A stretch of DNA of 64,000 nt, from positions 2,356,001 through 2,420,000 of the forward strand of contig JAEILZ010000003.1 of the NCBI GenBank assembly GCA_018873225.1, read 5' to 3'. How positions within the stretch are numbered: position 1 is the first letter of the stretch; every line of letters starts with the position of its first letter. Shown here one piece after another: positions 11,778 to 21,913 of the stretch. The notes under the pieces are model-generated. The model did not search any database. It saw nothing but the letters and a program-made list of their open reading frames with translations, and had not been told where the DNA came from. Both the position numbers and the translations under genes were made by a program. The stretch is from [Phialemoniopsis] sp. UDSM-2020 (taxonomy: Eukaryota; Ascomycota; Sordariomycetes; Thyridiales; Thyridiaceae).

Positions 11778-13153
11778 ATGTCATCGCCTTACGATCACCG
11801 GGGCTCGTCCCGCCGAAGAGGGGTTTGGACCCATTGGGTGCCTCTGGCCGTCACTGTTACCGTCGCCACCGTCGGACTCGCGGCCTGGGTATGGAGCCAG
11901 CGCAACGATGAGGAAGAGGAAGCTGGCCCAATACAACACGATCTCGACTACGAGAATGCCGATTATGGCGACAATCCGGCTTACGGCGCGACTAACCGGA
12001 GCGGCGATGCCGGCAGCATCAAACCGCCGCCATCATTTTCCACCGAGTTGAGGGAGGGCGAGACCGGCTACGGCACCGCTCAGGGCCACGATGACTCTGC
12101 AGCCCCCGGCTGGGGATCAAGAATGTCTGGCGCACTTCGGAGGACCCCTAGTCCTCAGCAGTTCTTCGACAGTGCAGGCCGGACGGTTGGCGCCGGAGTA
12201 GCTGCCGTGGGTGCTGCCGTTGGTAGCGCGCTGGCATCAATTCGAGAAGACGATAAAACCGCATACGCTGATCACGAGACCTGGTCTGAGGAGGCCGATG
12301 CGAAGAAGGACCGCTCTGCGACCTCGTCGCCCAAGGATGGCAACCAGCGGCGTAAGGTTGTGGCTGTAGTCGTGTCTGCCGATAGCCAGAGTGGTGATAT
12401 CGACGAAGACGCATTCCACGAGCATGCCGTGAGTCTCAAAAGCCCAAATTCCGTGATTTGTTACAGTTACTAAGCCGATTTCCGTTGTCAGTCCATTTTA
12501 TCCCACATCCCAAGGATCAACGACTTCTCCAAGATCAAGCTATTTGTTCTTATATATGCTCCAAACCTGAAAGACTCGTCGTTGGAAGCTACGGGTAATC
12601 TTCCACCTGCCTCTCTCAGTTCTTCTTTTTCCAACATTGGACCAGAGCACATCCAATCGCCGAAAGATGAAGTGAAGAACCCGATGTAAGTCAATCTGTT
12701 TATTACAAAAGGTCACTTATGATTCAAGCACTAACTATGTGAAGGGGCTCTAGCTCTTCTAACAGCCCGGCATACAATGCTGTCTATTCCCAGGCGCTTA
12801 GCTTGGTCGAGAAGGAGAGCATGGTCCTGCCGTTCACAACCCCGAATGGGCATGCTCACATCCTTCGCCACCTAAACCCTGAGATCATCTACCTCCAGGA
12901 ATCTTTGGGCGGTGACAGTGGTGCGATTGTCACACAGCTCCAGTCTTGGCTGCGACATGACGTGGTCCTCGTTGTTGGCGCGGAGAGCGGTCACGGTGGG
13001 CTCGCCGATAGTGAATCAGAGGCCGAGCGCCCAGAAAAGACCGAGAAGTGGTGGCAGAGAGCGGATCGGGTTGGCCGCGGCAGAGGTGTCATTGTCGTCG
13101 ATGGAATGCGGGTGCATGACGACTGGGCTAGGCGCGTTCAGGGCAAGGAATAA
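11778..13153 (+). CDS. Pex22-like (peroxin-22-like) membrane-anchored protein
   Basis: Three exons (11778-12428, 12492-12685, 12745-13153), introns 63 and 59 bp, 417 aa. A short basic N-terminus (SSRRRG) is followed by one membrane segment at about residues 17-39 and an acidic, Pro/Ser-rich linker. A folded C-terminal domain then begins at a beta-strand-like KVVAVVVSADS and continues through KLFVLIYAPNL, PEIIYLQESLGG and GVIVVDGMRV. An N-terminal anchor with a Rossmann-like soluble domain fits Pex22, which holds the ubiquitin-conjugating enzyme Pex4 on the peroxisome for receptor recycling. I recall similar filamentous-fungal proteins annotated as peroxin 22-like, but the name rests on layout and remembered similarity, not on a catalytic motif. 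The ATG at 11778 was chosen because the basic segment and membrane anchor follow it directly; the frame is open further upstream. Confidence 0.6.
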
Positions 13154-13888
13154 TGCTGTATATGACTGGGTCGCAATGGTGCGCGCGCGGAACATAGGTC
13201 ACTATTTTCAAGTCTATATATGTCTTACAGTAGATAGTTGAAATTCACGATGCTTTCTTGATGACAACATTGTCGATACTTGAGGGACCATCTTTTGTTT
13301 CAGCTTGTCGTGTCACGTGCGCTAACATCTTGTGTCAGCCACATGAGGCTGAAACACCTGAGTGCGCAAAGAGCCTCCAAAAAAGGTGACCCAAATTAGG
13401 TTAGTCCTCTATACACTTGCCTGTCATCCGCCCGGACCTGCCTGCTGTGCTCCTCCAATGCCAACCACATCCTGACTACCATCCATGACCTCGAATCAAC
13501 CCCACACAATCATCCGCGATCCGCGATTCCACCTGCCATACCAGACTTCTTAGATCTGTTGTTTGTCGGTCAAAGTAATCGATGCGACCATCACCTGGTG
13601 ATGAACAACTTCATCGTGTGAGATCCCGGGGCTACGGCTCGTCTCAAAAGCGAAGAACGGTCCGCTAAACGCGCTCTTCCCCGACTCTCCAGATCGCACT
13701 CCACCACCCCCTTCATCGCGACATCGACCGTGACCGCATCAGTACAAGATCCGGAATCGCTACAGATGTGCTCAATCGGCCGCATTACTACTGCGACATA
13801 GCTTAGGAGGACTGTGCTGGCTGGAAACCGTTTCTCGGCATCGGAGAGCCCTGATTCGTGCCTCCACTACCGTGGTGCCTTTGCGACA
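13154..13888. other. Intergenic region upstream of SPT20
   Basis: About 735 bp between the Pex22-like stop and the SPT20 start, holding the 3' end of one gene and the promoter and leader of the next. Nothing else is recognised. Confidence 0.45.
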
Positions 13889-16800
13889 ATGGCGCCTGTA
13901 GTCACTGCCGTGCCTCCGCCGATAATCCCTCCTCCAAAGACCAAGAAGCCTGTGCCACCCAGCCTCCAGACCAACGGCGCTGGCTCTTCATCTCCTTCGC
14001 CGTCACTCTCTACAAAGAAGCCACCCCAGCCAGCCAAGCAAGCGTCCGGTCCTGCCACCTCAAACGGAACCAACAATGCCGCAAGCCGACCGGGAAAAGG
14101 CCCCCGTCGCGAACCATCCGGTTCCGTCCCGGGCAGGGCATCTAGGAATAGCGCGGGTCTCAGGTCAGCCAGCGTAGCTGCTGATGTATCATTACCTCTC
14201 ACGGTCGAACCCCGGCCTTACGGTGAGTCTTATCGTAGTCCAACCTCCTGTACATCACCGACACTAACCTAGCAACAGTTGTCACCGACCATTATATCCT
14301 CAAAAAGTATGCCGGGCTACCTCCGTCACTGATAATCCATATGCACCCCACCCATTTCCGCTTCGACCAGCAAGATGGCATGTTTCCTTACAAATCTCCG
14401 ATGGGCATATTCCTTGAACACCTCGCAACTAGAACGGTGCCACACGATCTCCTCCCAGACCTGACCCAAGCCGGCGTCCCCTTCTACGAAGGCTGCCTGA
14501 TTGTTCAAGTTTACGACCACAAATCCGTTGCGCAGACCAAGGACGTTGCTCGGCCTACTTCGTCGTCTGACAACACCCTTCCATATTCTATACACAACTA
14601 CAACCCTTACGTAACCCCTTCGCCATGGGTCCCATATCCCAAAGACCATATTGCCACAGGCGATAGCAATGGCGGCGCGGATGCGAACCAGAAGGACAGC
14701 GCTTCAGACGATGCGGACAAGGAAAACATGCCTGCCCCGAGCGGACTTCCTGAAGGCCCGAAGAGCAAAGTGCCGCCGAAACCCAAGGTATACACAACTG
14801 TCTTACATCCCACCCCTCAGAGCCTCCAAATGGACCTCGCTATCAAAGCATCCACGCCGCGAGGATCGAGCGATGGGTCATCTTCCATCATTCCTCCCCC
14901 GACACCTGTCACTGCCATCCCACCGACACCAACAGCCTCATCAATGGGCCCACCCAACAAGAAACAGAAGAAGGAGCGCATGGAGCTTGATGGTTCCAAC
15001 ATCTATGCTGTGGAATCACAAATACTGTTGTCCACGGTTGCGCCTCTTGACCTAGAACCGACTCGTACAGTCGAGGCTACCATCCAGAAGCTAGAAGAAC
15101 AAGCACACCCAGACCACTCGCACAAGCCGCCTCAACCCAAGACCCGTAAGCGGACCGTTGCCGAGATGGCTGCGGATGAAGCATTGGCAGCCGATCTGGA
15201 GCGGTATATGCTCACAATGGACGAACGGCTTTCGTCCAAGGTGTCGGGCGCACACGGCGGAGGAAGTGGTGCCGACGCTGATGCTCAGGGTGGAGGATCG
15301 AGCTTCGAGCCGAGATTCGAGAGATTCAAGGTCATCGCTGATATCAAGCGGGAGCATGCGGAGAAGAAGGAGCAAGAAAGAATCAAGCAGGCAGAGAACG
15401 AGCGACGCCTGGCGCAACAAAAACAACAAGCCCAGCAGCAGGCTGCAGAGCAGGCCGCATTACAAGCACAACAGCAGCAGCAGCAGCGCGAGGAGCAGGA
15501 GAGGCTACGCAGACAGCAGGCAGCTCGCGAACAACAGATTCAGGCTGCAAGACAAGAGGCTCAAAGAAAGGCTCAGGCCCAGCAGGCACAAGCCCAGGCA
15601 CAAGCTCAGGCCCAGGCACAAGCTCAAGCTCAGGCACAAGCCCAAGCCCAAGCACAGGCGCATGCACAAGCCCAGGCACAAGCCCAGGCCCAGGCGCAAC
15701 AGGCCCAGGCGCAAGCCCAGGCCCAGGCGCAAGCGCAGCAAAGCGGCCAGAATACGCCCGTTCACGGTGGCATGCAGAACGCTATGGCTGCACAGGCTCA
15801 GGCAAGGTTTCACCAACAAGTATCTCAACCCGCAGTGTCGTCGCCCGTGGTACGCCAAAACACTCCTCAGAACATGTCCTCGCCCATGGTGGGTGGTGTA
15901 TCAATGCAGACATCCGGGTCAAACATGGGGACAAGTCCGCCACGGCCCTCCTCTGTTGTGCAAAATCATCCACCCATGGCCGTACCTATGTCCATCAGCA
16001 TGTCCGGTCGGGGCAGCCAGCAGAGCCACCCCTCTGGAACTCCGCGTATGCCAAACGCGACACCGAACATGCCGCATGCAACCCCCATCAGCCGGCCCCA
16101 ACAAATGGCGCAAACGCCGCGGATGAGCCAAGCTAGTCCTCCGCCGGGTATGATGACGCCTCAACAAGTTTCGCAGGCCATGCTAATGAACCAAGGCATG
16201 CCCATTGGCATGGGCACGCCACAAATGGCGAACGCTGCCCAGGTCGCCGCAGCGCAACAGCAGCAACGCATACAGCAGCAGCAACGTCTCGCTGCTATGC
16301 AGAACAACATGATGAACGGGGTACAGAATCCTCAGCAATTGGCACAGCAGCGAGCAATGATGCAGCAGCAAATGCTGATGCGCAACAACCCACAGGCGCA
16401 GCAGGCCATGATGCAGCAGATGCAGCAGATGCACAGCCAGGCCCTCAACAACATGCAGCAGCAACAAATGCAGAGCAATATGCAGCGCCAGATGATGGGC
16501 GGCCAGCAGATGATGGCAGGCCAGGGCATGAATCTGACTCCAGCGCAAATGGCGGCAATGCAACAGCAGATTCAGCAGCAGCAGCAGCATCAGCAGCAGC
16601 AACAGCAGCAGCAGATGAACCAGCAACAAGGGATGAACCCGGTGCTCGCATCCCAGGTACAACAGCAGTCGGCGCGGTTGTTTAGGCAGAATCTACCGAC
16701 CCTTGCTGCTCGGTACGGCGGCAGCCAAGAAAACATTCCTCCGCAGGAGCTCGAAGCCCTTAAGATGCAGTGTATGAGCCAAGCTAAGAATCTGGTTCAA

Positions 16801-16899
16801 CAACTTGTCGCGCAGAGACGCGCCCATGCCGCAATGATCCAACAGCAGCAGCAACAGGCGGCTATGCAGGGCATAGGGGGCATGATGCCTCAGATGTAG
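13889..16899 (+). CDS. SPT20: Spt20, SAGA histone acetyltransferase complex subunit
   Basis: Two exons (13889-14222, 14279-16899) with a 56-bp intron give 984 aa. Residues 1-110 are Pro/Ser/Lys-rich. The conserved Spt20 domain starts exactly at exon 2, with [39 protein letters not shown] and [16 protein letters not shown] (about residues 112-195). Spt20 supports the structural integrity of SAGA, which acetylates histones and delivers TBP in the nucleus. From about residue 460 the protein is Gln-rich. A nearly pure Ala-Gln dipeptide run occupies about residues 545-600 (DNA 15590-15740), followed by Met/Gln-rich sequence to the end. The frame is open 25 codons upstream of the chosen ATG, but that extension has no protein-like character. 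Confidence 0.9.
15590..15740 (+). repeat. Ala-Gln coding tandem repeat in SPT20
   Basis: Hexanucleotide units GCNCAR repeated about 25 times, with mixed third bases and a single GCGCAT (Ala-His) interruption near the middle. It encodes an Ala-Gln tract. Synonymous variation shows it is not a recent pure expansion. Confidence 0.85.
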
Positions 16900-17891
16900 A
16901 GGGGATCCCGGGAGTCGGGTGCTTGGCGACATGTCTTTTTCACTTTTTCCCAGTTGAGGCGTTTTCGTGTTGCATTGGATGTACGCTATCACCACAGGGA
17001 GTTCAGGAAAAGGGAGCAGAGGCACTTTAAGCCCGGTTGTCGTATTGGAACGCAACACTGGGGTTCTGGGCTTTTCGCGTTTACTTGTGTTTCTTTCTTT
17101 GCTTTTGCTTTGGAAAGTTGACATGATTCCTTCCCAATACCCGAGGCGGAATAGCATTTGTATTTTGAAATTGAGAGGTTTACGCCGTTGTGAAAAGGAG
17201 AAGCAAAGCCATGATGTGCTGATAGTGAGGTTCGGTAAGCAACGACTTTTCTCTAAACTGAAATGCTTCAATTGCGCATGTCGTTTTCAGCGAGACTAGT
17301 TTGATATACAGGCAGGAGGAGATAGTATCTGAGCAAATGATTGTCTTCATCTTTCTCGTGTGAACCTAGTACCACTCCCTGATTGTGTATTCGAGGTATC
17401 GAGGCAAATCGATCATCAGTAAAGTACGTGTAAGTCCATCAGGTGTCATGCAGCTGAGGTCGGGTGGCTGTCGCAGCAGAACAGGGGCACGAGGACTGGG
17501 GCAAATGGGCACCAGGGTGGGTTTCCACCCAGGCACTCAGCCTAAGGAGCGCGCATATGACGGAATAATCACCAGGGCGTCTTGGCGCTAGTGCATGCTC
17601 CATTTCGCCCATTCCTCAGTCACCCGAAGCTTCTACTTACGCTACCGTGCTTCAATTCACCTGAAGGCAATCATCATCAAACAAGCGACCGAGTCTTCAA
17701 GGCCCATCTGCTCTATTTGTCAGGTCCATCCTTGCTGTCTTTGGAGAATTTCCTGAAAATCTTCTTTGCCGACACCAGAAGCTGCAGCAACCAGCATCCT
17801 AGGCGTGGGCAGATCCGATTCGAGAGCTATTGAACAAACAAGCTATTCAGCTATCCGCGCAAGCTCATCATCACCACCAAATCAGAAGAGG
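16900..17891. other. Intergenic region between SPT20 and ATG27
   Basis: Almost 1 kb holding the SPT20 3' end and the ATG27 promoter. Frames present are short and unsupported; no repeats were noticed. Confidence 0.45.
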
Positions 17892-19120
17892 ATGAAGTGG
17901 TCATCCTTGGGGGCGGCGGACGCCTCCACCATGCTCCTCTCGCTGCTGCTACTAGCACCACTTCCGGCATCAGCCTCACTGCAGTGTGAAAACATCGTGG
18001 CGGACGGCCATAAGTTCAACTTCGACAAGCTCAAGGGGCCACATTCCGTCGTGACCAGCGAATACACCCCACCATCCTACAAGAACACAACCTACACAAT
18101 CGACCTCTGCGGCCCTCTGAAGCGAAAGGGCGATGTCAAGAAAGGCGACGAATGTCCCAACGGCTCTTGGGGTGCGTCTTCCCTCCATTCCCGGCCCGCC
18201 CGTCCCTGGTCACAAGACCTTGGCGGACTCCATCCCCATACCCGTCGTGACTAATGACAGTGCTTGGCTAACATGTCTTTGCATCATTGTAGTCTGTGCG
18301 ATTAAGCATCGCATCAGAGGAGACCACGACGACATCGAGGAGGTGCGCGCCATAGCCGGCAACCTGCGCGACCACGGCGGCAAGGACCTCGACTTTGTGG
18401 CCACGCGGCTCAAGACCTCCGACTCACACTCGGACTCGCAAAAGGATGGCGTGCGTCTTGTTATGAAGGGCGGTGCTTACCCGCTCGATGGCAAGCCCTC
18501 AAACCGCCGAGATCAGAAGGCCATCATTGAGCTTCTCTGCAACAACAACAAGGAGGGTACGGAGGGAGAGTGGGCAGCTGGCGACTCGTACGAAGGCAGT
18601 CTAGAACGATTCAAGTTTGCGGCACGGAATGCCGAGGGCGAGGAAGACGATAACACGCCGGCAAGCGGCGAGCAGCAGCTCAAGCACGACGATGCCGCCC
18701 TCATCTGGGACAGCTACGGCCCCGAGAAGGACGGCGGTGATGTCGATGTTCTGAGGTTGACCTGGTATACGAAATATGCGTGCGAGAACTCTAACGAGGG
18801 TGGCAGTGACGCCAGTGCTCACTGGGGTTTCTTCACATGGATTGTTATTCTGTAAGTGTACCCTCCTCCAATGCGATCGCGCTGAATGCGTCTGGCTAAC
18901 ATGTTTGTGTGCGTTCCTCTCTAGTGTCTTCCTCGCGACGGCTTCCTATCTCATTTTCGGCTCGTGGCTCAACTACAACCGTTACGGCGCAAGAGGCTGG
19001 GACCTTCTCCCCCACGGTGATACAATCCGGGATGTTCCTTACTTGCTCAAGGACTGGATCAGAAGGCTGATCAACACGGTGCAAGGAAGTGGCAGCAGGG
19101 GAGGATACAGTGCCGTTTGA
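17892..19120 (+). CDS. ATG27: Autophagy-related protein 27 (Atg27)
   Basis: Three exons (17892-18171, 18293-18851, 18925-19120), introns 121 and 73 bp, 344 aa. A signal peptide (about residues 14-29, hydrophobic Leu-rich core ending SASLQC) precedes a Cys-containing lumenal domain of the mannose-6-phosphate-receptor type (LQCENIV, TIDLCGPL, VCAIKHR, ELLC, YACENS). One membrane span follows at about residues 272-295. The cytosolic tail contains NYNRYGARGWDLLPHGD and ends in YSAV, the tyrosine sorting signal known from yeast Atg27. The family is a type I membrane protein that cycles between Golgi, endosome and vacuole and helps Atg9 trafficking in autophagy. Length and order match the family; the middle third is more acidic and Lys-rich than in yeast. 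Confidence 0.92.
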
Positions 19121-20107
19121 ATCTAGCTGGGCTGTTATATGAGAGCTCGGGGAGAAGTGATGATGAGAATAGAACGTTGAACAACCCCCGATACACAATG
19201 TCTTCTCAACTACGCTGTTGAGGACGAGTGGTGTGGGATGTCAGTGGTACAAGACAGGCATGTCCGCCAGGGAGTCTTGATGTAAGGTAATCATCATGTT
19301 ACAGTAACTAGAGAGATTATTTCGTAATCAACGGGATGCATATTCCAGTTAACCTTGGCTCTGGTTCAAAGTGGTTGTGGCTGCTCGAATAGGCTATTGA
19401 TAAATGAAATAACTAAGCAGCAATAGGACAAGTGGTGAATATATGATGATTAGAACCAGCTGGGTCAAAGAGGTGCCAAGCCTTTCTGAGGAGCTGTACC
19501 ACTGTTGCAGGTCGGTACGAGGTTGTACTGTACGTATGTAATCTCCATTAGTGGTGCGGTGCGGTGCAGGCGAGCAAGTGGGTGTCAGAAAGGTTGACGG
19601 TTTTGAATCAAGCTCTACCCAAGCTACTAGCAGACTGAATGAGCCTTGTACGTTTAGGCAGTGGGATAATCCTGGGTACTCAGTTAATAATTGAGGTGCA
19701 TTGAGAAGGGAAACCGTCGACTAATCGGTCACCCACTTTGGCGAGTTGCTGGGCTGAATGAGGTAGGATTCACAAGCTTGTCAACTGGTCTAGATCGACG
19801 CATCCACCGCATCCACCGGGGCCGTAGCGTCAGCCGTAAGCCGAGGCAGCCACATGCTATCAATCCATCCATCCTGACATCCCCTCCAAGTCATGTCAAT
19901 CAAGCGACCACATTTGCATTTAGACTGAACTGAACGGATCGTTTCTAATCGGCGTTAAAGCGATCAACTATCAATTCAAAGTCGGGAAAGAGAGATTTGA
20001 GTCTGGGCTTTTTCTGGTGTACGGGATTAAGGCACAACCTCACCACCACCACCACCTCACTTATCACATGTCCTTGTGTGAGCAGCCAGCTTGATAGAGA
20101 CAACAAG
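19121..20107. other. Intergenic region containing a miniature element
   Basis: ATG27 3' end, then AT-rich sequence, then the full-length miniature element at 19575-19740, then the promoter of the crotonase gene. A (CAC)n run (about 20041-20057) lies 50 bp before the crotonase ATG. Confidence 0.5.
19575..19740 (+). mobile_element. CAAGTGGGTG miniature inverted-repeat element (copy B)
   Basis: 166 bp. The left end CAAGTGGGTGTCAGAAAGG and GTTGACGGTTTTG pairs with the right end AAACCGTCGAC...CACCCACTTTG (one extra T). The core TTAGGCAGTGGGATAAT lies in the middle. The 5-bp sequence GCGAG is repeated on both sides (19570-19574 and 19741-19745), a clean target duplication. No coding capacity. Confidence 0.9.
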
Positions 20108-20965
20108 ATGTCCACCGAACTCTTCACGGTCCCCATCGCGCCTTGCGATCCGCACCCGGGCGGCTCCATCGTCGCAACCAAGCCCTACCCAGACGTCTAC
20201 CTCCTCACCTTCTCCTCCCCGTCAGACAACAGGCTCACCATGCCCTTTTGCGCCGCCCTCCTCCATGCGCTGGACCTCATCGAGTTTGGCGAGTACGGCC
20301 CGCCGGGCGTCGTCGTCACCACCTCGGCCATCCCCAAGTTCTACTCCAACGGCCTCGACCTCGACCACGCCCAGGACAACGCCCCCGGGTACTGGACCGA
20401 CGCCCTCTACGCCCTCTTCCGGCGCTTCCTGACCTACCCCATGCCGACCGTCGCTCTCGTCAACGGCCACGCTTTCGCCGGCGGCGCCATGCTCGCCATG
20501 CACCACGACTACCGCGTCATGAACCCGGCCAAGGGCTTCATGTGCCTCAACGAGCTCGACTTTGGCGCCCCGCTCAAGGCCCCCATGGCGGGCATCTTCC
20601 GCCTCAAGGTCCGCGACCCGGCCGTCTACCGGTCCATCGTGCTCGAGGCCCACCGCTTCCCCGGAAAGGAGGCCCTGGCCGCGGGGCTCGTCGACGCCCT
20701 CGGCGGCCTCGAGGACGGCGTCATGGCTCAGGTCGTCGAGCCGCGCAAGCTCGTGGCCAAGGGCCGCACTGGCGTCTACGGCTTCCTCAAGATGCAGATG
20801 TACCGCGAGCAGCTCGGGTACCTGACCCCGGAGGGCTTCGAAGCCGACGAGGCGCGCGACGGCAAGCTGCTCGAGTTCGAGGACGCTAGGATCGACAAGG
20901 GCAAGGAGACAGTCGCTAGGTGGAAGGCGGACGAGGCGAGCGGCAAGCCCAAGGCCAAGCTATGA
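20108..20965 (+). CDS. Peroxisomal enoyl-CoA isomerase/hydratase (crotonase superfamily)
   Basis: Single exon, 285 aa. Crotonase-fold features include DNRLTMPFCAALLHAL near the start, the CoA/oxyanion segment FYSNGLDLDHA, and the second oxyanion segment VNGHAFAGGAMLAMHHDYRVM, then GLVDALGG. The protein ends in AKL, a type 1 peroxisomal targeting signal variant, so a role in peroxisomal fatty-acid beta-oxidation is likely. The layout fits the delta3,delta2-enoyl-CoA isomerase group better than classic hydratases, because the usual hydratase catalytic Glu pair is not evident. The exact reaction is inferred. The ATG at 20108 (context AACAAGATGTCC) was chosen over an upstream in-frame ATG at 19997 because the intervening 37 residues look random. 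The coding sequence is markedly richer in G+C, with C at third positions, than its neighbours. Confidence 0.82.
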   Translation: MSTELFTVPIAPCDPHPGGSIVATKPYPDVYLLTFSSPSDNRLTMPFCAALLHALDLIEFGEYGPPGVVVTTSAIPKFYSNGLDLDHAQDNAPGYWTDALYALFRRFLTYPMPTVALVNGHAFAGGAMLAMHHDYRVMNPAKGFMCLNELDFGAPLKAPMAGIFRLKVRDPAVYRSIVLEAHRFPGKEALAAGLVDALGGLEDGVMAQVVEPRKLVAKGRTGVYGFLKMQMYREQLGYLTPEGFEADEARDGKLLEFEDARIDKGKETVARWKADEASGKPKAKL

Positions 20966-21913
20966 TGGGCTCGAGAACCCCATCAGGAAGAGAAATGATG
21001 GAGGAGGAAGGAGGGGGAGACGCATCAAGGTCTTCTATGCTTCTTGTAACCACTTGTTGTTTTCTTTTCCTTTCTTTTTTTTTTACTAAGCACCGGCCCC
21101 GGAAGGGCTGGCTATGTGTTTCTATCTGCTACAGACTCGCCTAGCAAGGGGGTCAAGAACCACGGAGGGCGGAGCGGTAGATCGAGACATACATATTTTG
21201 TAGATCGGGATCCAGGCGGGTTTCCCGTGTCTGGGACGGGAGTGTCTTACGGCGAACTCTCGGAGACGGCTCGATGGTAACTACGAGATCGAAATGAAGA
21301 CGATTGGAACGAGCCACTAAAAGGGTCGAATCTGGGGCCCTTTGTACGATTGACCGAGTGCAAGAAAAAAGGAAAGTGCATCTGCGTTGCTTGAAGGCAA
21401 GCTCAATTTACTACAGTTGTGTACTTGGGACCTGTGAGAAGAAAACCATCGAACTTGGGCATGTGCATTCCACCCTAGCTACTCTTCTCAGGACAATGGA
21501 GCGAAATGTGCGTGTGGGTGACATGGTAACAACAGGCAAGCGCCGCAATCACTTCTATTTCGCTATACAGATGGACCACCGTCTAAAAGCCAAGTCATGA
21601 GCATACTGCTTCCTGGCCCGCCGCGTCAAATCGCTGTAGAAGGGACCATGCTTCCCTCAATATCAATCTGAAGCAGTATCTCGCCCTCCCGTTACAAAGA
21701 CGCCGTTAGACATGCAGGGTATGATGTATAATGCCAGAAGTCTCATCTGCTATCCCGAAGCCCGTTTTGAGAGGTATAAAACACGACTGCCGATGGTCCT
21801 GCGACTCCGGTGAAAGACAAGAAAGAAGATAGAAAGAAGGGGAAAATGAAGTGAAAACAACCACACGGGAACCGATGCTCCCACTGTCGCAGCAAGGATA
21901 TCTCGACAACAAC
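20966..21913. other. Convergent intergenic region, crotonase gene / KCS1
   Basis: 950 bp between two stop codons that face each other. It should hold both 3' untranslated regions. No protein-like frame or repeat was seen. Confidence 0.45.

Noticed and set aside
15158..16126. 322-codon alternate frame within SPT20
   Set aside because: Arg/Lys/His-rich shadow of the Gln-rich repeat; no independent support.
20143..20889. Long second frame inside the crotonase gene
   Set aside because: Arg/Pro-rich shadow caused by high G+C; the crotonase frame explains the sequence.
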